Part shown: in pieces, positions 8,536 to 17,731 of the stretch
Position numbering within the stretch: position 1 is the first letter of the stretch
How the letters are laid out: every line of letters starts with the position of its first letter
NCBI RefSeq assembly: GCF_963676275.1
Contig: NZ_OY781091.1
Location: forward strand, 2,458,775-2,522,774
DNA: 64,000 nt
Origin: an uncultured Cohaesibacter sp.
Lineage (GTDB): Bacteria; Pseudomonadota; Alphaproteobacteria; Rhizobiales; Cohaesibacteraceae
Direction: 5' to 3'
Position numbers and translations under genes: made by a program
Notes under the pieces: model-generated
Databases searched by the model: none
Told to the model about the DNA's origin: nothing
The model's input: the letters and a program-made list of their open reading frames with translations, nothing else

Positions 8536-11394
8536 ATGCTTGAAAAAACGTTTGATGCGGCCACCGTCGAGCCGCGCCTTTATGATGAGTGGGAAAAAGC
8601 CGGCGCATTCCAAGCCGGCGCTGGTAAAAAGGATGGGCAGGACAGTTTCTCCATCGTGATCCCGCCGCCCAATGTCACCGGTTCCTTGCACATGGGACAC
8701 GCCCTGAACAACACGCTTCAGGATGTCATGATCCGATACAATCGCATGAAGGGGCTGGATGTTCTCTGGCAGCCGGGCATGGACCATGCCGGTATCGCCA
8801 CCCAGATGGTGGTTGAACGCCAGCTGGCTGCCAATCAGGAACCGGACCGCCGTTCCATGGGCCGCGAGGCCTTTGTCGAGCGTGTCTGGAAATGGAAGGG
8901 CGAATCCGGCGGCACCATCTTCAATCAGCTGCGTCGCCTCGGCGCCACAGCCGACTGGTCTCGCGAACGCTTCACAATGGACGAGGGCCTCTCAAAGGCC
9001 GTTCAGAAGGTCTTCATTCAGCTTTATGAAGAAGGTCTCATCTATCGCGGCAAGCGCCTTGTCAACTGGGACCCGAAATTCGAAACCGCGATTTCCGACC
9101 TCGAAGTCGAGAATAAGGAAGTCGACGGCCATATGTGGCATTTCAAATATCCTCTCGCTGGTGGTGAAACCTACACCTATGTCGAGAAGGATGAAGACGG
9201 CAATGTCATCTTCACCGAAGAACGCGATTATATCTCCATCGCCACGACCCGTCCGGAAACCATGCTGGGCGATGGCGCTGTGGCTGTTCATCCGTCTGAT
9301 GAGCGCTATGCGCCGATCATCGGCAAGCTGTGCGAAATTCCGGTTGGTCCGAAAGAGCATCGCCGCCAGATCCCGATCATCACTGATGAATATCCCGATC
9401 CCACCTTTGGCTCGGGCGCGGTCAAGATCACCGGCGCGCATGACTTCAACGACTATCAGGTTGCCCGTCGCAACAAGATCCCGTGCTACCGCCTGATGGA
9501 CGTCAAGGCATCCATGCGTGCCGATGGTGCCCCTTATGCGGAATGCGCGCAGCAGGCTGTTGCCATCGTCAAGTCTGGCGAACTGCCCAGCGAACGCGAT
9601 GTTGACGCCATCAACCTTGTTCCCGATGAATATCGTGGCCTTGATCGCTTCGAGGCACGCAAGCTCATCGTCGAAGCCATCAATGCCGAAGGCCTCTGCG
9701 TCTTTACCAAGGATGAAGACGGCAACGACATCCCGATGGTCGAGAGCAAGAAGATCATGCAGCCATTCGGCGACCGCTCCGGCGTTGTCATCGAGCCAAT
9801 GCTGACCGATCAGTGGTTTGCCGACGCCAAGACCCTTGCCGGACCGGCCATCGCATCCGTGAGGGAAGGGCGCACCAAATTCGTTCCGCAGAATTGGGAA
9901 AAGACCTATTTCGAGTGGATGGAAAATATCGAGCCATGGTGTATCTCGCGCCAGCTCTGGTGGGGTCATCGCATCCCGGCATGGTTCGGGCCGGACGATC
10001 ACATCTTCGTTGCCCATGATGATGAGGAAGCCGCTTCTCAGGCCAAGGCTCATTATGGCAAGGACGTTGAGCTGCGCCGTGACGAGGATGTCCTCGACAC
10101 ATGGTTCTCTTCCGCTCTTTGGCCATTCTCGACGCTCGGCTGGCCGGACAAGACCCCGGAACTGGAGCGCTATTACCAGACCGACGTTCTGGTCACCGGT
10201 TTTGACATCATCTTCTTCTGGGTCGCCCGCATGATGATGATGTCCATGCATTTCATGAAGGAAGAGCCGTTCCACACGGTCTATGTGCACGCACTGGTGC
10301 GCGATGAACATGGCGCCAAAATGTCCAAATCCAAGGGCAATGTCATCGATCCGCTCAACCTGATCGATGAATATGGCGCAGACGCAGTCCGCTTCACCCT
10401 GACGGCCATGGCCGCACAGGGCAGGGACATCAAGCTGGCTACCAGCCGCGTTGCCGGTTACCGTAATTTCGGCACCAAGCTCTGGAACGCAACCCGCTTC
10501 ACCCAGATGAATGGGTGCGAGCGCAAGGCGGACTTTGATCCTGCTGCGGTCAAGGAAGCCGTCAACCAGTGGATCGTTGCCGAATTGGCCAAAACCGCAA
10601 CCGAAGTCTCCGACGCGATCGAAAATTATCGCTTCAACGATGCGGCCAATGCGCTCTACCGCTTCGTCTGGAACCTCTATTGCGACTGGTATATCGAGCT
10701 CAGCAAACCTGTTTTGCAGGCGGAAGGCGAAAGCGAAGCCAAAGCCGAAACACAGGCTTGCGCCGCTTGGATTCTGGACCAGATCTGCCTGCTGCTGCAT
10801 CCGATCATGCCATTCATCACAGAGGAACTCTGGGCTGAAACCGGTAAGACCGGCCCGACCCGCAATGGCCTGCTGATTCTGGAACAATGGCCAAGCTACA
10901 ACATCAAGGACAGCGGCGCGGCTGATGAAATCAACTGGCTGGTTGACATGATTTCCGCCATCCGCTCAATCCGCTCGGAAATGAATATCAAACCGTCCAC
11001 CCAGCTCAAGCTGGAGGTTGTCGGTGCATCCGAAGAGACCAAGGCGCGCATTGCATCTCACGATGCGGTCATCAAGCGTCTGGCCCGTGTTGAGGATATC
11101 GCGATTTCCGACAAGGTGCCGCAAGGCTCCGCGCAGGTTGTCGTTCATGAAGCAACTGTAGCACTGCCACTGGCTGGCATCATCGATCTCGATGCTGAAA
11201 AGGTCCGCCTGGAAAAGGAGCTCGACAAGATCTCCAAGGTGGCTGAAAAATTCGAGAAAAAGCTGGGCAACGCAAAATTCGTCGCCAACGCCCCGGCCGA
11301 AATCGTTGAAGAACAAAAAGCCAAGCTGGCTGAACAGAATGAACTGAAAGCAAAAGTGCAGGAAGCCCTCGACCGCATTCTGGCTGCGCTCTAG
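8536..11394 (+). CDS. valS: Valine--tRNA ligase
   Basis: A class I aminoacyl-tRNA synthetase that charges tRNA-Val. I chose the ATG giving MLEKTFDAATVEPRLYDEWE, which matches family N-termini; the frame could extend 17 codons further. The protein then has 952 residues. It shows the HIGH signature as HMGH in PPPNVTGSLHMGHAL, GMDHAGIATQ, a CP1 editing domain with TTRPETMLGD, and the KMSKS loop in HGAKMSKSKGNVIDP. An anticodon-binding region follows. The last 70 residues form the ValS-specific C-terminal coiled coil (LEKELDKISKVAEKFEKKL). All catalytic signatures are intact. Confidence 0.97.
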   Translation: MLEKTFDAATVEPRLYDEWEKAGAFQAGAGKKDGQDSFSIVIPPPNVTGSLHMGHALNNTLQDVMIRYNRMKGLDVLWQPGMDHAGIATQMVVERQLAANQEPDRRSMGREAFVERVWKWKGESGGTIFNQLRRLGATADWSRERFTMDEGLSKAVQKVFIQLYEEGLIYRGKRLVNWDPKFETAISDLEVENKEVDGHMWHFKYPLAGGETYTYVEKDEDGNVIFTEERDYISIATTRPETMLGDGAVAVHPSDERYAPIIGKLCEIPVGPKEHRRQIPIITDEYPDPTFGSGAVKITGAHDFNDYQVARRNKIPCYRLMDVKASMRADGAPYAECAQQAVAIVKSGELPSERDVDAINLVPDEYRGLDRFEARKLIVEAINAEGLCVFTKDEDGNDIPMVESKKIMQPFGDRSGVVIEPMLTDQWFADAKTLAGPAIASVREGRTKFVPQNWEKTYFEWMENIEPWCISRQLWWGHRIPAWFGPDDHIFVAHDDEEAASQAKAHYGKDVELRRDEDVLDTWFSSALWPFSTLGWPDKTPELERYYQTDVLVTGFDIIFFWVARMMMMSMHFMKEEPFHTVYVHALVRDEHGAKMSKSKGNVIDPLNLIDEYGADAVRFTLTAMAAQGRDIKLATSRVAGYRNFGTKLWNATRFTQMNGCERKADFDPAAVKEAVNQWIVAELAKTATEVSDAIENYRFNDAANALYRFVWNLYCDWYIELSKPVLQAEGESEAKAETQACAAWILDQICLLLHPIMPFITEELWAETGKTGPTRNGLLILEQWPSYNIKDSGAADEINWLVDMISAIRSIRSEMNIKPSTQLKLEVVGASEETKARIASHDAVIKRLARVEDIAISDKVPQGSAQVVVHEATVALPLAGIIDLDAEKVRLEKELDKISKVAEKFEKKLGNAKFVANAPAEIVEEQKAKLAEQNELKAKVQEALDRILAAL

Positions 11395-11436
11395 GCGGCG
11401 AATGCTGCAGACAGCTTAGATATAGCAAAAGATAAG

Positions 11437-11464
11437 AAAAGGGAGCCTCAAGGCTCCCTTTTTC
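11437..11464 (+). terminator. Bidirectional terminator between valS and the HD-domain gene
   Basis: GGGAGCC and GGCTCCC pair around a TCAA tetraloop. The stem is flanked by AAAA on the left and TTTTT on the right, so it can end valS on the plus strand and the convergent HD-domain gene on the minus strand. Confidence 0.9.
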
Positions 11465-11503
11465 AGTTTCTGTTAGCTGTGTCTTTTCAAGTGATGGGTG
11501 GCA

Positions 11504-12112
11504 TCAATCCGGCATCTTTGCCCGGGTTATGTTGTCAGCCAACTCGCGCATCTGACGGGTGAGGGCATGCCTGTCCGTTGCGGAACGCCCGTAATCGAGA
11601 TTAAAGGCATAATTGAAATCAGATGGGTTCTGCCCGATCCCATGCTGAAACACGGTTTCCAACTTGTCCAATCCCTTGGCCAGAATGGCTTCCTTTGTCT
11701 CGCTCGCTTCATATTCTTCCCACAATTGAAGAATTTCCACGCGGATATCCTCAGGCAAAGGAGCGCAAAGCGTGATCAGGTCTGCCCGTTCCCGATCATG
11801 CCGGCCATCATTGGCGCTTTGTTCCACGGCAGGAACATCGCCGGAAAGCGTCTCACCCAGATCGTGAATGAGGCAGATCTTGAACAATTTCAGAATATCG
11901 ACATCACCCAGATCATTCTGAAGAACCAGCACCATCATGCAGAGCCGCCACGTATGCTCAGCAGTGCTTTCTGTCCGCCCCTGCGAGGTTACCGATCGCC
12001 GGAGCGTATTTTTCAGCTGTTCGATGGACTGCAAAAAGGTCACAACCTTTTCCAGCCGTTCCGGCTCCATTGGCAACAATCCGATTTCATCCATTTTCAT
12101 GAAATATTCCAT
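11504..12112 (-). CDS. HD-domain phosphohydrolase, YfbR/HDDC2-like
   Basis: A 202-residue protein of the metal-dependent HD superfamily. Relatives include 5'-deoxynucleotidase YfbR and human HDDC2. The metal motif is visible as TAEHTWRL (first His), ICLIHDLGET (the HD pair) and the downstream aspartate in GLDKLETVFQ. LKNTLRRSV near the N-terminus is typical of the HDDC2 branch. The ATG at 12100 (MKMDEIG) has a better-spaced GGAA than the ATG used here, so the protein may be four residues shorter. It follows the DUF815 gene by 28 bases on the same strand, probably as an operon. The substrate is not known. Confidence 0.85.
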   Translation of the reverse strand: MEYFMKMDEIGLLPMEPERLEKVVTFLQSIEQLKNTLRRSVTSQGRTESTAEHTWRLCMMVLVLQNDLGDVDILKLFKICLIHDLGETLSGDVPAVEQSANDGRHDRERADLITLCAPLPEDIRVEILQLWEEYEASETKEAILAKGLDKLETVFQHGIGQNPSDFNYAFNLDYGRSATDRHALTRQMRELADNITRAKMPD

Positions 12113-12140
12113 TCTTGAAAAACAGTACGATTGGCTCTTG

Positions 12141-13019
12141 TCATTTAATCACGATGCCCTTTTCCCCGGCAAGATCCTGAATATATTGCCAAGCAACGCG
12201 GCCGGAGCGGGAGCCTCGGGTTGTGGCCCATTCCAGCGCCGAGGCACGGAGTTTTTCCGGCTCGATGTCGATGCCATATTCGGCGACATAGCCCTCGACC
12301 ATTGCGAGATAGTCATTCTGCGTGCAATTGTGAAAGCCGATCCACAGCCCGAACCGGTCTGAAAGCGAGACCTTTTCCTGCACCGCTTCGCTGGGATTGA
12401 TCGAGGTGGAGCGTTCATTCTCGATCATATCGCGCGGCATCAGATGGCGGCGATTTGATGTGGCATAAAAGAGCACATTGTCCGGACGCCCCTCGATGCC
12501 ACCATCCAGAACAGCCTTCAGCGACTTATAAGCCGTCTCGCCCGGATCAAAGGAAAGATCATCGCAAAAGAGAATGCAGCGTTCCTTGTGTGCCCTCAAG
12601 ATATTCATCAGGATCGGCAGGCTGTCGATATCCTCACGCGCAATCTCGATCAGCTTCAGAGTGCCTTGATTGCTTTGCATCCCTTTGTTGACCGCAGCAT
12701 GGCATGCCTTGACCAGCGAGCTTTTGCCCATGCCACGCGCGCCCCATAACAGCGCATTATTGGCAGGTAGCCCGGCCGCAAAGCGCTTGGTATTTTCCAG
12801 AATCATGTCCCGGTTGCGATCCACCGCCTTGAGCAGGGAAAGATCGACCCGGTTGACTCTGGCAACGGCTTGCAGATGAGGAACCGGATCGGCATGCCAG
12901 ACGAATGCGTCGGCCTGCGACAGGTCCACATCAGCCGGCACAGGAGGCACCGCACGCTCGATGCTGGTATGAATTTCTTTGAGAATTGCAGCAATTTCTG
13001 CAAGCACTTCCTTCGTCAT
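12141..13019 (-). CDS. DUF815 family ATP-binding protein
   Basis: An AAA-like P-loop ATPase of the DUF815 family, whose function is unknown. The ATG used here is preceded by GGAGG ten bases upstream; the open frame runs 50 codons further without family similarity. The 292 residues include Walker A GARGMGKSSL near residue 100, Walker B CILFCDDLSFD, and a sensor-like YATSNRRHLMPRDM with the following arginine. The C-terminus, GSRSGRVAWQYIQDLAG, is conserved in the family. It is the first gene of a two-gene minus-strand unit with the HD-domain protein. It is diverged from yajC by 252 bases. Confidence 0.88.
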   Translation of the reverse strand: MTKEVLAEIAAILKEIHTSIERAVPPVPADVDLSQADAFVWHADPVPHLQAVARVNRVDLSLLKAVDRNRDMILENTKRFAAGLPANNALLWGARGMGKSSLVKACHAAVNKGMQSNQGTLKLIEIAREDIDSLPILMNILRAHKERCILFCDDLSFDPGETAYKSLKAVLDGGIEGRPDNVLFYATSNRRHLMPRDMIENERSTSINPSEAVQEKVSLSDRFGLWIGFHNCTQNDYLAMVEGYVAEYGIDIEPEKLRASALEWATTRGSRSGRVAWQYIQDLAGEKGIVIK

Positions 13020-13177
13020 GAAACAGAAGCCTCCAACTTTTATAGTCTTGTGCCGAATATGGTGAAAAAAAGCACAACAAAGCGCCTTTTCGCCCTTTCC
13101 CTTTGCATAAAGGAACATTATGTCTAGGCCTTGATTAGCAGAGTTGGACCAGGCGTTGCAAACGATCAACTGACTAT

Positions 13178-13205
13178 TTGCAAACTCCGCCGGGACCGCT
13201 ATAGT
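13178..13205 (+). promoter_or_regulatory. Candidate promoter of the yajC-secDF cluster
   Basis: TTGCAA at 13178-13183 and TATAGT at 13200-13205 are separated by 16 bases. Transcription would start about 60 bases before yajC. The -10 matches the consensus at five of six positions and the -35 at four. Confidence 0.45.
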
Positions 13206-13271
13206 CCGCTCAAATCTAGATAAGCCGACAGGGACGGGAAAACGTCCATACTGGCCTCAAAGGAGCAAGAA

Positions 13272-13607
13272 ATGTTTGTAACGCCAGCTTATGCACAGGG
13301 TGCAGGCGCCGCCACCGGGCCGGAATTCCTGATTTCCGTACTTCCGTTCATCCTGATCTTCGTGATCATGTATTTCCTGATCATCCGGCCACAGCGTCAG
13401 CAGATCAAAAAGCATGCCGAACTGGTTTCCAATGTTCGTCGTGGTGACACCATCATCTCAAACGGTGGCATTGTGGGCAAGGTTACCAATGCGACTGATG
13501 AAAATGAAATTACGGTAGAAATCGCAGAAGGCGTCAAGGTCAAATTGATGCGCAAGTCGATTGCCGAAGTACGCTCCAAGAATGAGCCTGCCGGCGACGC
13601 GAAATAG
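13272..13607 (+). CDS. yajC: Preprotein translocase subunit YajC
   Basis: A small single-pass inner-membrane partner of SecDF. The 111 residues have one hydrophobic helix (about 22-42, ISVLPFILIFVIMYFLI) followed at once by the family signature RPQRQQIKKH and then GDTIISNGGIVGKV. AGGAGC lies eight bases before the ATG. It precedes secD by 76 bases on the same strand, the standard alphaproteobacterial order. Confidence 0.95.
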   Translation: MFVTPAYAQGAGAATGPEFLISVLPFILIFVIMYFLIIRPQRQQIKKHAELVSNVRRGDTIISNGGIVGKVTNATDENEITVEIAEGVKVKLMRKSIAEVRSKNEPAGDAK

Positions 13608-13634
13608 TCGTCATCCAATCTTTGATACTCATAG

Positions 13635-13657
13635 GCACTCGGACAAAATCCGGGTGC
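13635..13657 (+). repeat. Intercistronic hairpin between yajC and secD
   Basis: GCACTCGG (13635-13642) pairs with CCGGGTGC (13650-13657), including one G-U pair on the plus strand, around a seven-base loop. No T run follows, so it is unlikely to be a full terminator. It could protect or attenuate the mRNA before secD. The role is unknown. Confidence 0.45.
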
Positions 13658-13683
13658 ACTGCCAATGGTGGTAGGATAGCCGA

Positions 13684-15318
13684 ATGCTTCATTTTGCCCG
13701 ATGGAAGGTTACGCTGGTTTTACTGGTAATACTTGTAGGCCTTCTCTTTTCCGTTCCCAACCTCTTTTCCGACCAAACCGTAAAAGACAAATTTCCAAGC
13801 TGGTTGCCCAGTAGCAAGATCGTTCTCGGCCTTGACCTTCAGGGTGGCGCGCATATTCTCATGCAGGTGGAAAAAGAGGGCATCATCGAGGATCGCCTCG
13901 AAATTCTCCGTGGTGACGTCCGCTCCGCTCTGCGCGAAGACAAGATCGGTTATGCCGGTCTCGCAGCCCGCGATGGTGCCGTTCAGGTCCGCATACGTGA
14001 CCTAACTCAACTGGAAGAAGCTCGGACAAAATTGAAGGAACTGGTTCAGCCGGTTTCCACCTCCATCCTGACCGGCGGCGGCGCAATGGAAAGCACTCTG
14101 GAAGTCAATGATGATGGCCTTATCCGCCTCGTCCTGACCGAAGAGGGCATCAGCGCGCGCGTCTCCAGCGCAGTTGCCCAGTCTGTTGAAGTCATCCGCC
14201 GCCGTGTTGACGAGCTTGGTACCACCGAGCCATCGATCCAGCGCGAGGGCGAGGATCGCATTCTGGTTCAGGTGCCCGGCTTGCAGGATCCGGATCGTCT
14301 CAAAGACATTCTGGAAACCACAGCCAATCTGTCCTTCCGCATGGTGGACACCTCCATGGCACCGGAAACGGCCTTGCAAACGCGCCCACCGCTGGATTCC
14401 GAAATTCTCTATGAAGCAGACGATCCTCAGAATCCAACGCCGAAGGAAGCCCGCGTTCCCTATCTGGTCAACAAGCGCGTGCTGATTTCCGGCGACGAGC
14501 TTGATGACGCGCAGCCAACCTTTGATTCCCGCACCAACGAACCGGTCGTATCCTTCCGTTTCAATACTTCTGGCGCAAAGAAATTTGCCCGCGTTACGGA
14601 ACAGAATGTCGGCCTGCCTTTCGCCATTGTGCTTGATGACGAGGTCATCTCGGCGCCCACCATCCGCGAGCCCATTCGCGGCGGCTCTGGCATCATTTCC
14701 GGCTCCTTCACGGCTGAAAGCGCCAATGATCTGGCAGTTCTGATGCGCGCCGGTGCATTGCCTGCCAAACTGACAATCGTTGAAGAACGAACGGTAGGAC
14801 CGGGCCTTGGTGCCGACTCGATTGCCGCCGGTGAGATCGCCGGTATCGTCGGCTCGCTCGCCGTGGTGGTCTTCATGATCATCGCCTATGGCCTGTTCGG
14901 CATCTTTGCCAACATCGCTCTTGTGGTGAATATCGGGATGCTGCTTGGCGTTCTGTCCTTCCTTGGTGCCACGCTCACCTTGCCGGGCATCGCCGGTATC
15001 GTATTGACCGTGGGCATGGCGGTGGACGCCAACGTCCTGATTTTTGAACGCATTCGAGAAGAGAATAACTATGGGCGATCAACGATCGCGGCCATTGACG
15101 CAGGTTACTCACGCGCCTTGGGCACCATTCTCGACGCCAACATTACGACCTTCATTGCAGCGGTCATTCTCTTCTCTCTCGGCTCCGGTCCGGTCAGAGG
15201 ATTTGCCATCACGCTGGCTGTCGGTATCGTAACCACCGTCTTCTCGGCCTTCACCTTCAACCGACTGCTGGTCGCGACATGGATCAAATATCGTCGCCCA
15301 TCCAGTCTGCCAATCTGA
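13684..15318 (+). CDS. secD: Protein translocase subunit SecD
   Basis: An RND-superfamily partner of SecYEG that uses the proton gradient to pull exported proteins into the periplasm. The 544 residues have an N-terminal helix (LVLLVILVGLLFSVPNLF), the signature LGLDLQGGAHILMQVE and a large periplasmic P1 domain. Five C-terminal helices follow, carrying TVGMAVDANVLIFERIREE, the conserved SecD/F motif with the functional aspartate. It is separate from secF, which starts 18 bases later. AGGAT precedes the ATG. Confidence 0.97.
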   Translation: MLHFARWKVTLVLLVILVGLLFSVPNLFSDQTVKDKFPSWLPSSKIVLGLDLQGGAHILMQVEKEGIIEDRLEILRGDVRSALREDKIGYAGLAARDGAVQVRIRDLTQLEEARTKLKELVQPVSTSILTGGGAMESTLEVNDDGLIRLVLTEEGISARVSSAVAQSVEVIRRRVDELGTTEPSIQREGEDRILVQVPGLQDPDRLKDILETTANLSFRMVDTSMAPETALQTRPPLDSEILYEADDPQNPTPKEARVPYLVNKRVLISGDELDDAQPTFDSRTNEPVVSFRFNTSGAKKFARVTEQNVGLPFAIVLDDEVISAPTIREPIRGGSGIISGSFTAESANDLAVLMRAGALPAKLTIVEERTVGPGLGADSIAAGEIAGIVGSLAVVVFMIIAYGLFGIFANIALVVNIGMLLGVLSFLGATLTLPGIAGIVLTVGMAVDANVLIFERIREENNYGRSTIAAIDAGYSRALGTILDANITTFIAAVILFSLGSGPVRGFAITLAVGIVTTVFSAFTFNRLLVATWIKYRRPSSLPI

Positions 15319-15336
15319 TCCACCGGAGATAAGAAA

Positions 15337-16299
15337 ATGAAACCACTTCGTTTTATCCCGGATGGCACCACAATCCGGTTCATGCGGCATCGGTACTGGA
15401 GCTTTCCGCTTTCAGGATCCCTGCTGATTGCATCCATTGTCCTTTTCCTGATCGCAGGCCTCAACTATGGCATCGATTTCAAGGGCGGCACGCTGATTGA
15501 AATCCAGACCGCCGAAGAAGTCGCCGATCTGGCCAATATCCGCGGCTCGCTCAATGCGCTTGATCTGGGCGATGTCGAGGTGCAGGAATTCGGCGCACCC
15601 AACGATGTCCTGATCCGTGTCCAGACACAGGGCGGGGAAGGCGAGAGCGCCGAGGAAGCCCAGCAGCGCGTCGTCTCGCTCGTCAAGGAAACCCTTGGCA
15701 ACAACGTGACCTACCGTCGCGTTGAGGTCGTCGGCCCGCGCGTCTCCGGTGAGCTGGCCACCACGGGTGCCATATCCGTCCTATCGGCCCTGTTTGCCAT
15801 CATGGTCTATATCTGGTTCCGCTTCGAATGGCAGTTTGCCGTCGGCGCGGTGGCCGCCACGGCCCATGACGTGATCATGACCATCGGCGTCTTTGCGCTG
15901 TTGCAAATCGACTTCAACCTGACAACGATCGCAGCCATCCTGACCATCGTCGGCTATTCGCTCAACGATACCGTGGTGGTCTATGACCGTATCCGGGAAG
16001 ATTTGCGCAAATACAAGAAGATGCCATTGAAGGAAGTGCTCGATCAGGCGATCAACCGTACGCTCTCTCGTACGACGCTGACCTCCTTCACAACCTTGCT
16101 TGCTTTGGGCTCGCTCTATTTCCTCGGCGGGGAGGTCATTCGTTCCTTCACTTTCGCCATGATCTGGGGCGTGTTTGTCGGCACCTATTCCTCTATCTTC
16201 ATCGCAGCTCCGTTGCTGATCTTCTTCAACCTGCGTTCTGATCATGTTCAGAGACCGGGTGAGGGAGAAGAAGAAGCCGAAGGCGCTCCCGCGTCCTGA
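15337..16299 (+). CDS. secF: Protein translocase subunit SecF
   Basis: The SecF half of the SecDF complex, 320 residues with six predicted helices. Landmarks are YGIDFKGGTLIEIQTAEE after the first helix, RRVEVVGPRVSGEL before the membrane domain, and GYSLNDTVVVYDRIREDLRKY, which carries the conserved aspartate region. GGAGAT lies nine bases before the ATG. The next gene begins three bases after the stop, so the translocase genes and the two genes after them are probably one transcript. Confidence 0.97.
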   Translation: MKPLRFIPDGTTIRFMRHRYWSFPLSGSLLIASIVLFLIAGLNYGIDFKGGTLIEIQTAEEVADLANIRGSLNALDLGDVEVQEFGAPNDVLIRVQTQGGEGESAEEAQQRVVSLVKETLGNNVTYRRVEVVGPRVSGELATTGAISVLSALFAIMVYIWFRFEWQFAVGAVAATAHDVIMTIGVFALLQIDFNLTTIAAILTIVGYSLNDTVVVYDRIREDLRKYKKMPLKEVLDQAINRTLSRTTLTSFTTLLALGSLYFLGGEVIRSFTFAMIWGVFVGTYSSIFIAAPLLIFFNLRSDHVQRPGEGEEEAEGAPAS

Positions 16300-16302
16300 T
16301 TG

Positions 16303-16818
16303 ATGATATTCAAATGGCTGCAGGGCAAAAAAGCCTCGCCCAGCTTGAAAGACAATTCCCGCGCCGGAACGGACAATCCGTCCGGCGCGGAAGGCGCTTC
16401 CAATGCGGACCCCATGCGCAAAGACGGCCCGGCATCAGGCCTTGAAATGACAGATGCCTACTATCCCCGTCACGACCCGATCGACTATTACGGAGATGGC
16501 GGCTTCCGCTTTGGAAGCATGTCCCATCAGGGGGCAATCCTGTTCCTGCCCAGCGGCATCCATCGCTGGGATGTCGAAACACCAACCTCCCTCAAAGAGC
16601 AGGACTTTGCCAAGATTTTGAGGGAAGCGGGAGAAATCGAGATCCTGCTGATCGGAACAGGCAACAGCATCATTCCTCTGGCCCCTTCGCTCGCCGCAGA
16701 AATTCGCTCCCATGGCCTAAAACTCGACATGATGGATACCGGCGCAGCCGTTCGGACGCTGAATATCCTGCTTTCGGAAGACCGCGCCGTTGCCGCCGCC
16801 CTGTTTCCGGTAGACTGA
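16303..16818 (+). CDS. Mth938-like (DUF498) protein, NDUFAF3-related
   Basis: A DUF498 / Mth938-like domain protein of 171 residues. The domain runs from DPIDYYGDGGFRFGSMSHQG (about residue 55) through EIEILLIGTGNSIIPL to GAAVRTLNILLSEDRAVAAALFPV, all well conserved. The N-terminal 50 residues are longer than usual and look disordered. An internal in-frame ATG just before RKDGPASG could give the usual family length. The human relative NDUFAF3 assembles respiratory complex I. Position directly after secF is conserved in alphaproteobacteria. The bacterial role is not established. Confidence 0.85.
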   Translation: MIFKWLQGKKASPSLKDNSRAGTDNPSGAEGASNADPMRKDGPASGLEMTDAYYPRHDPIDYYGDGGFRFGSMSHQGAILFLPSGIHRWDVETPTSLKEQDFAKILREAGEIEILLIGTGNSIIPLAPSLAAEIRSHGLKLDMMDTGAAVRTLNILLSEDRAVAAALFPVD

Positions 16819-16837
16819 CGACAGGGCCCCACCAACC

Positions 16838-17707
16838 ATGCCTAACGCATCCGATGCATTTGCCTTCTGCCAGAATGAGCTTAAACAGCTCGATCCCGTC
16901 AGTCATTTTGCAGCCCTGACAGCGCCGCAAGACAATCGCGCCGCACTGATGGTGCTCTATGCCTTTGTCGTCAATCTCCAGCGCATCCCCATGCTGGTAT
17001 CAACCCCGGAAATGGGACAGATCCGCCTGCAATGGTGGCGGGACATCATCGCAGACGCCAACAAGGGATATGGCCAGGGCTGCGGGTCGGACAATATCGG
17101 CCCATTGGCCTTCGCGCTCAAACAAATCCAGAAACAATATCGCCTGCCAGCCGACCAGCTTGAAGCCATGATTGACGCGCGGGAATTTGATCTTGCCGGG
17201 ACTCCGATGGCCGATCTTGCCAGCTATCGCGATTATAGCCGCAAGACAGGGGCCATCACGCTGGCTCTGGCAAGCCAGATCCTCGATCGTGGCAAAGCGC
17301 AGCATCAGCACGCCGAATTGTTCATTTCGGCTGCTGCGGCCATTCAACTCTGCGGACATCTGCAGACATGGCCAGAGGATGCTGAAAGGCGCAAACTCTT
17401 CCTGCCGCAAGAGATATTCACCCGTCAGGGTGCCGAGCTATCGGACATTTTAGCAAAAGCGCAAGGGATCACCATCGAGAAATCCATTGAGGATCTCTGC
17501 AAACTGGCCCATGAATGGCATAGTGACGCCATGGCGCGCCTTGGAAACCTGCCCGACGAAAAAAGAGCGCAGCTGCTGCCGGCCTTTTTGCTTCTGGCTC
17601 CAACCAGCCTCATTCTCAAACGCCGACGGAAACGCCCCTTGGCGCCAATCACCATCCCGCATTGGCGAAGCTATTGGTCGATCTGGCGGATGGCGGCCAA
17701 CACCTGA
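16838..17707 (+). CDS. Squalene/phytoene synthase-fold protein, NDUFAF6-like
   Basis: A 289-residue protein of the squalene/phytoene synthase superfamily. True synthases bind the diphosphate magnesium through two DxxxD-type motifs. Here the first is replaced: YAFVVNLQRIPMLV stands where YAF..(D)xxxD is expected, followed by the typical LQWWRDII. The second is only AREFDLAG. That pattern matches the NDUFAF6-like branch, linked to complex I assembly in mitochondria. It lies 19 bases after the Mth938-like gene, the homologue of NDUFAF3. It is therefore unlikely to be a carotenoid enzyme, and no other carotenoid gene is nearby. The C-terminus, WRSYWSIWRMA, looks normal. Confidence 0.82.
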   Translation: MPNASDAFAFCQNELKQLDPVSHFAALTAPQDNRAALMVLYAFVVNLQRIPMLVSTPEMGQIRLQWWRDIIADANKGYGQGCGSDNIGPLAFALKQIQKQYRLPADQLEAMIDAREFDLAGTPMADLASYRDYSRKTGAITLALASQILDRGKAQHQHAELFISAAAAIQLCGHLQTWPEDAERRKLFLPQEIFTRQGAELSDILAKAQGITIEKSIEDLCKLAHEWHSDAMARLGNLPDEKRAQLLPAFLLLAPTSLILKRRRKRPLAPITIPHWRSYWSIWRMAANT

Positions 17708-17731
17708 CCCCATCCTCAGCCCATCAGACGC

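Noticed and set aside
8992-10887. Minus-strand frame of 631 codons opposite valS
   Set aside because: Despite its length it mirrors codon periodicity of valS and has no recognisable domains.
17487-17707. Possible frameshift at the C-terminus of the squalene-synthase-like protein
   Set aside because: The end still shows the expected WR..W.IWR pattern in frame, so the gene appears intact.
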